Shown: positions 58,656 through 64,000 of the stretch, piece by piece | Layout: every line of letters begins with the position of its first letter | How positions within the stretch are numbered: position 1 is the first letter of the stretch | DNA from: Anisodus tanguticus | Taxonomy: Eukaryota; Streptophyta; Magnoliopsida; Solanales; Solanaceae | DNA length: 64,000 nt | Assembly (NCBI GenBank): GCA_034509755.1 | Contig: CM067543.1 | Span: 56,972,653-57,036,652, forward strand | Direction of reading: 5' to 3' | Notes under the pieces: model-generated | The model's database searches: none | Seen by the model: only the letters and a program-made list of their open reading frames with translations | Told to the model about the DNA's origin: nothing | Made by a program: the position numbers and the translations under genes

Positions 58656-60016
58656 CAAGGCTAGCCAGTGGGCCGGGTCGGCCCGATCCCAACCCGTCCC
58701 GTCCCGATACCCTCCCCGCTCCGCCCCGCCCCGATCTCCCTTAAAAAATCGGTGTCGTATTCCCAATTATAAGGCATCTATTGAAAAAATATTTATAAAA
58801 TTAAAAAAAAATATTTTTTTCCTATTTCCACTATTTATATTATTGGTGTTGTATTAAATCTGACTATTAAAGTTGATGGTTGTAAAACACTTGTTGAAAC
58901 AATTTATGATTGTATATAATTACTACCAACAGACCCAACTGAAGAACCAACTCACGAACCAACTAAAGAAGAAGTTATGTCTAGCATATACACTGAATAC
59001 AAACAAGTATATACGTATTACCAACAACAAAGTGCAAATAATCAACCGGCTTTTGTACCATCTTCTACTACTTCGCTGCAACCTTATAAAAACATGCGGT
59101 TTCTGCTGCTAGTATTCAAGGCCTTAGAAACAAAATGTCTAGTGGTTCAAGTTCTTCACAATTTAGCGAATTTGATGTTTATGTTTTGCAGGGTGTTGTA
59201 CCGTACGAATTAATTGTCAATGATGAAGGACATGAAAACTTGCTGAAATACTGGAGGGACAATGGGAAGACATTTCCGACACTAGCAAACATGACCCGAG
59301 ATGTGTTGAACATTCAAGCGTCATCAACAACGTCTGAAAGCGCTTTTTCTGCGGGAAGATTTCAAATAGGAGAGCACATACATTCATTGACGGGAGAAAT
59401 ATTAGAGATTGCAGTTCTATTCAGAGATTGGATTTGAGCGGAGCGTAGAAGGTGCGGTCAACCGGAGATCAACGAAGAAGAAGACTACAACTACAACAAA
59501 ATCTTGTCCGAGGGAACAGGAAGCGACGTCGAACAATTTGACCAACAAATTCCAATTCCAACCGAAGATCCTCAAGACATTGTGAGGAAATTAGAAAAAG
59601 TATGGTTAACTATGTAATTTTTGTAATTGCAATTTTACTATGTGATTTGCAACTTTTGAACAATACCATAAAGTTGTAATTTTGAAATTGTATTAAAAAA
59701 AAATCATATTTCTATTAAATAATTTAAGAGACACAAAAACAGTCTTGGAATGTTTTTATTATACTATCTTGTTCAATTATTGAAGTGTTTATATATATTA
59801 TTTTTTTAAAATTAAGTGTCTAAAAAAACCGAAATTCCACTACCGACCCGACCCCGCCCCGTCCCCCAAAACCGGTCCCCTTTTCCGGCGGGATGTGGGA
59901 CGGGACGGAACATCTGCATGTCCCGCTAATCCCGGCTCGCTAATCCCGCCGGAGCCCCGGTCCCGATCCCTCCCCGTCCCGTCGGGACCCCCGGCCCGGC
60001 CCACTGGCCACCCATA
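58656..60016 (+). mobile_element. Internally deleted hAT element with 8-bp target duplication
   Basis: 1,361 bp, flanked by a perfect ggactaga (58648-58655 and 60017-60024). The termini share the inverted core gccagtgggccggg, and the subterminal regions are strikingly GC-rich with repeated cccgtcccg/ccccgcccc words (58675-58740 and 59840-60000) in an otherwise AT-rich setting. The interior keeps only the C-terminal part of a hAT transposase, so it is non-autonomous. Confidence 0.85.
58920..59437 (+). pseudogene. hAT transposase C-terminal remnant
   Basis: The stretch 59200-59420 encodes a hAT C-terminal dimerisation region (LLKYWRDNGKTFPTLANMTR, then SSTTSESAFSAGRFQIGEH). Upstream sequence (58920-59100) looks like the preceding segment in another frame, implying a frameshift. 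The BED zinc finger and the catalytic core are absent. Confidence 0.75.
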
Positions 60017-60075
60017 GGACTAGATAATAAGGTAAAATTTTTATGGTTATTCCTATTTTGCTTCAATGTCATTCC

Positions 60076-60083
60076 TATATATA
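60076..60083 (+). promoter_or_regulatory. TATA box of the PMEI-like gene
   Basis: tatatata, 52 nt before the ATG at 60135. It lies downstream of the ATG at 60066, which therefore is unlikely to be in the transcript. Confidence 0.5.
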
Positions 60084-60134
60084 TCCACTCGCATTCACTT
60101 AAAAATCAGAACAACAATTATTGGAGAAATTAAA

Positions 60135-60359
60135 ATGGCTTCTTTTTTTGCTTCATACTTCCTTCTTTTTGTACTTGTTGCAAACATTTTCAACTTCCAA
60201 ATCTCTTTGTGTACCGTCGTTGAAGACGAGGCATTAATAACAAGTATATGTAGACAAATACAAGATCCCACCTTTTGCTTAATTATTTTCAGACAAAATT
60301 TACATAATCATCCATATGTCCCTACTGATGTAAGGCATATTTGTATAAAGTATTTTTAA
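60135..60359 (+). CDS. PMEI/invertase inhibitor, first exon only
   Basis: Start of a secreted inhibitor of pectin methylesterase or invertase. MASFFASYFLLFVLVANIF is a signal peptide (cleavage about residue 26). It is followed by the N-terminal part of the PMEI domain with two Cys spaced as in the family (SICRQIQDPTFC). After residue 65 the sequence reads GAT|gtaagg, a good donor at 60329/60330, at about the place where some solanaceous invertase inhibitors carry an intron. Reading through instead gives a stop at 60357-60359 and a 74-residue peptide lacking the four-helix core. I found no second exon in the remaining 3.6 kb, so it is either a gene with a long intron running past the window or a truncated copy. 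Confidence 0.6.
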   Translation: MASFFASYFLLFVLVANIFNFQISLCTVVEDEALITSICRQIQDPTFCLIIFRQNLHNHPYVPTDVRHICIKYF

Positions 60360-61661
60360 TATTGTATTTCAATTACTCATTTGTTGCATTTACTATCTTA
60401 CAGGCAAGGTATAAATTAAATATGAGTCTCAATATATATCATATTAATAAAGAATGTAGACCAAGATGTTAGTCTTAAGTTGTTATTTACACTCATGTAA
60501 TTAAGGAAAGACACAAGGAGAATTGATCATTACCCTTTTCATTTTTCTTTTCGAGACCCTTGATCAATGGCGTGCACAAAATTTCTCATAAGCAGGTTCG
60601 AACAGAGATTGAGAATAAACTTCGACGGTGATCGTTTTTTCCCGTAGTAAGGTGAATTGGGTCGCACCCAGCGATATAGCCACATAGAGTGTAGGATGAT
60701 CAGTTGAACATTCTTTATCAAAAAATAACACACTTCTATATATATTAAATCATAAGTATTCTTAACGAAATTCCTGACTTCGCCACTAATTCACCAGATA
60801 TAATGACAGGGTTTTGCCCATTTTTTTCTTTTATTTTTCTTCTCCAAAATGAAATCTCAAAACAATGTCGTTTTGAAGTCGCCTTCTGAAAAATGGATGC
60901 ACAAAATGAGGCTATTGTTTGTTAGCACTTCAAACGTTTTCTTTGTAAAATTTTAAATCTACCTAAACACAAACATTCCAGTTTTGATATAAAACTATTT
61001 AATATTGTAATTGGTATCCAAACAAGTGTTCAAAATTAGATAACAAAAACCAAAAACTGGAAACGAAAAATCAGAGTAAACCAGAAACTGAAAAAAGATA
61101 AAAAATGCAGAAATTAAATATCCGAGTCCACAAAATTCACTATGTGTTCTTAAAGAATTTAATCTCCTCATTGTACTGAGGTCAGGAGCGAATCCACCCT
61201 TTAGGGTGGGGTGGCATGGCACCCGCTAGATTGGTGAAAAATTTATACATCTATATTGAAATTTTCTTAAACTAGATTAAATATTTTATCCTGGTACCCT
61301 CAGTTGCAAATTAGACAAAGGTGTCATGATTGGTGGACCTTTTCAAAAGCTTTTCTCGTGTGTAAGACACAAATTTAAATTTATCTTGAACATTTTCCGA
61401 CTCTAAGCTATTTCCCTTTTCGGTTATCTCCCAATTCTCTACTTATTTTTTAATATTTATATTGTCATTTCCTCTATTTTATTATTTATATGTGATCTAT
61501 GGTGAGAACACACAAAAACTCAACTTCAAAATTCTTTAAATTAAGCATTTCTCTTCATCTCAAATTTATGAGTATTGTTCTTTCAAATCGAAAAACTTGA
61601 GTCTCAATGTAAATTTTGGATTGAGAATAAAATTCACATTTTTATAATTTCTTTTCTTTAT
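60360..61661. other. Possible intron or intergenic; part of a duplicated block
   Basis: No coding exon recognised. It contains dispersed-repeat words (gagcgaatccaccctttagg near 61190). The block 61012-61130 recurs at 63338-63452. Confidence 0.4.
61012..61130. repeat. Copy 1 of a ~115-bp dispersed duplication
   Basis: Shares 'gtgttcaaaattaga', 'aacaaaaaccaaaaactg' and 'cgaaaaatcagagtaaacca', then the 'aaatatccg' end, with 63338-63452 in the same orientation. Confidence 0.8.
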
Positions 61662-61908
61662 TACTCCATCCGTCTCAATTTATATGACACAATTAGAATT
61701 TCGAGAGTCAACCAATTTTTTTTATCAAAATTTCTTCATATGACTTTTAAATATTTTAAGTTATTACTTATTGTGATATACAATACTTTTTCCGTAGTTT
61801 CAAATATATAAATTTTATTTCAAAAAAGTTTCTATGTCCGAATTTATGGTCAAAGTTTAGAAGTTTGAATCTCAAAATTCAAATGTGCCGATTTAAACCG
61901 TGGGAGTA
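61662..61908. mobile_element. Stowaway-like MITE
   Basis: The left end is 'tactccatccgtctcaattt' and the right end 'cgatttaaaccgtgggagta', inverted Stowaway-type termini with TA borders. About 247 bp, AT-rich interior. Confidence 0.6.
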
Positions 61909-63337
61909 TCTTATAAAAAATTGTGCTATTCTATAATTGTTAAATTCAAGTTAAATCACTTTACTATTAAATTGTGATCGAAATTTCGTAAGCGCTTAGA
62001 AGAAACATGAAATTTATGATTTTCATTTTTGAGATAATTCTACATTTACTTATCGCATGTAATTTACCCGTTGAAGAGCTTTTTCTATTATTTTTTATTT
62101 TGATTGGTGTAATTTCCTTATTGAAGATGATATATTACTTGTGCAAATTCATTTTTAATATACATAAAGACGTAATTCCTTGATGAAAATGTTAATTTTA
62201 CTTCCGTTGTTAATAGGTGTGGTTGTTAATAGGTGTGATTCTTTATTTAAAATGCTAATTATGTTTGTCTCTTGGTATTTGAGTTGTAATTTTCATATTT
62301 GCAAATAAAAAACGCCTATTAAGTTGATCCAAATAAACTCAAAAGAGACGGACCCGACTCAGATACACGTTCCTAATAAATTCTATATTAGTCCTCACTA
62401 GATGTATATTAAAGAAAATTGTGGTACCCAATTTGGCTCAGACACCACGATTATCGAAAAAAAATATGACACCCGCCACCTTCAAATCCTAGATCCTCCT
62501 CTGCCCGAAGTTATGAATTACTTCCTCCCAGGATAAAATAAATATACCTATTGATAACATAGTGGTACATCAAACTCCACCAACTTCGTCGAACGCAAAT
62601 TCGATAATAAATCACACCAAGACTCGATATTTATTTGCAAAAATATATATAGTAAAAGTGCAGAACTTTTTTTTAAATTTAAAACTAAGGTTAGTCCTAT
62701 GAATTTATAGCCAACTAAGAGTAGTATGAACGGGTGCTATTTTGCCTTATCGTAAAAGTTACAAACTATCTCATGGTGTCTTTTCGGAAAAACACCTTTT
62801 CATTTCCTATTCACACACAAAAAAATGTTAGTGTAATCATTGGTTAATTAAAAGGGTGCCACTTTAGAGACACCATGTGGTTGAAAACACAAGTCAATGT
62901 TTCAAAATGGAATAATTAAATGAAGAGACAATATGTAATACACTAATATATAGTTATATACTCCACTCGATTTCCTTCTTCCCGTTTTCTTAGAGATCTG
63001 TTACATATCATCCATGGATAATTATTCACTATTAGGTCTCCATAAATTAAATACCATCAATTGTTTTTCCTTGCAAAAGTAATATGCACAGAAAATAATT
63101 AGACAATAGTCATAATGACTAATAACAGTGATGACGCTCATATTATTCTGTAAACTAAAAAATTGTTGTGCTCCAAAAGATAACACTCAAGGAGATTCCA
63201 TTTCTATTCTGTGATACACCGAAACACCGTTTCATGCAAACAGTGCCTTTTGTGCATCTGATAAAATAATTCTCTTTCTCATTTTGACTCTAACAGAGAG
63301 AACACAGAAAATTAAAGTAATAAATTCCTTAAGATTG
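61909..63337. other. No gene recognised; LTR-like repeat at 62560-62820
   Basis: AT-rich. The block 62690-62815 is related to 45650-45780 (words 'ttatagccaactaag', 'gctattttgccttatcgt', 'catttcctattcacac') and may be part of an LTR. No coding frame supported. Confidence 0.35.
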
Positions 63338-63452
63338 TTATCCAAACCTGTGTTCAAAATTAGAAAACAAAAACCAAAAACTGAAAACGAAAAATCAGAG
63401 TAAACCAGGCACCGAAAAACAATTAAAAAAAATGCAAAGACTAAATATCCGT
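63338..63452. repeat. Copy 2 of the ~115-bp duplication, cut by the TRIM array
   Basis: Matches 61012-61130 up to 'aaatatccg', where the TRIM array begins. Confidence 0.8.
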
Positions 63453-64000
63453 ATAAAGAATGAATCTTGGGTCTAACTCAATTTCAAAAGCTAGCTTGTA
63501 CGGTGAGGATTGTTCAAGTCCATAAAAGGAGTCCATGTTCCCATTTCATTTGCGATGTAGGACTCTTAACACTCCCCGCACGCCCAGACCTCGTTAACTG
63601 GAGCGTGGACAATATAATTTGGGGGCCCAACATCGGTAAAAAAAGAATTGGAATGAGTCTGACTCTGATACCATTTAAAGAATGAATCTTGGGTCTAACT
63701 TAACCCAAAAACTAGCTTGTAAGGTGAGGATTGTTCAAGTCCATATAAGAAGTCCGTGTTCCCATTCCATTTCCGATGTATGACTCTTAACACTCCCCCG
63801 CACGCCCAGACCTCGTTAACTGGTGCATGAACAATATAATTTGGGAGCCCAACATCGGTGAAAAAAGAATTGGAATGAGTCTGGCTCTGATACCATTTAA
63901 AGAATGGATCTTGGGCCTAACTCAACCTCAAAAGATAGCTTGTAGGGTGAGGATTGTTCAAGTCCATATAAAGAGTCTATGTTCCATTCCATTTCCGATA
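63453..64000 (-). mobile_element. Tandem TRIM array (LTR-internal-LTR-internal-LTR), open at window edge
   Basis: Plus-strand layout: LTR A about 63453-63571; internal 63572-63673; LTR B about 63674-63792; internal 63793-63895; LTR C from 63896 to beyond 64000. Each internal segment starts with the inverted purine tract (ctcccc.gcacgccc) and ends with the inverted PBS (gactctgatacca or ggctctgatacca), so on the minus strand the order is LTR, PBS, interior, PPT, LTR. It is non-coding and the same family as the single copy at 33372-33712. Confidence 0.85.

Noticed and set aside
60066..60134. Upstream ATG as start of the PMEI-like protein
   Set aside because: It precedes the TATA box, and the extension has no signal-peptide character; ATG 60135 begins a typical signal peptide.

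Overview
This 64 kb window is nuclear DNA of a dicot plant, almost certainly a member of the Solanaceae. It is AT-rich and gene-poor, its genes are split by introns, and it is full of retroelement debris: Au-type SINEs, RTE LINE 3' tails ending in (TTG)n, TRIMs, copia elements and Stowaway-like MITEs. I cannot fix the genus from the sequence alone.

Five host genes are recognisable. (1) 3999-14661, minus strand: a complete secreted polygalacturonase (GH28), nine exons and 469 aa, with all four catalytic motifs. Exon 4 is a 21-nt microexon, and intron 2 holds a 4.1 kb copia element. (2) 27220-35818, minus strand: a group-4-type remorin of 308 aa in two exons, separated by a 7.7 kb intron that contains a complete 4.9 kb copia element and a TRIM. 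(3) 39623-43423, minus strand: a single-B3-domain (REM/VRN1-like) DNA-binding protein whose start codon lies five bases before an intron. (4) 50443-57323, plus strand: an Aurora kinase of the plant Aurora-3 type, six exons and 281 aa, with a mitosis-specific (MSA-like) motif just upstream. (5) 60135-60329, plus strand: the first exon of a pectin methylesterase/invertase inhibitor gene; its partner exon is not in view. The PG and PMEI-type proteins both concern pectin or cell-wall metabolism, but the five genes do not form a visible pathway.

Layout: 1-3800 is retroelement debris, including a palindrome of two facing LTRs. 3999-14900 is the polygalacturonase. 15.6-25 kb is intergenic DNA with an RTE LINE, an Au SINE, a copia element and a Gypsy-type solo LTR. 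27.2-35.8 kb is the remorin. 37.5-38.3 kb holds SINEs. 39.6-43.7 kb is the B3 gene. 44.2-45.0 kb holds PIF/Harbinger remains. 47.1-49.0 kb holds two successive tandem duplications. 50.3-57.3 kb is the Aurora kinase, whose introns carry a nine-unit 121-bp array and a three-unit 270-bp array. 58.66-60.02 kb is an internally deleted hAT element with a perfect 8-bp target duplication. The window ends in a tandem TRIM array that runs off the edge.

Most long open frames outside the five genes are decayed copia gag-pol or chance frames. I found no rRNA, functional tRNA, CRISPR, organellar or pararetroviral sequence. Exon boundaries were placed by hand from GT/AG sites, reading-frame continuity and family resemblance; no alignment or RNA evidence was available.
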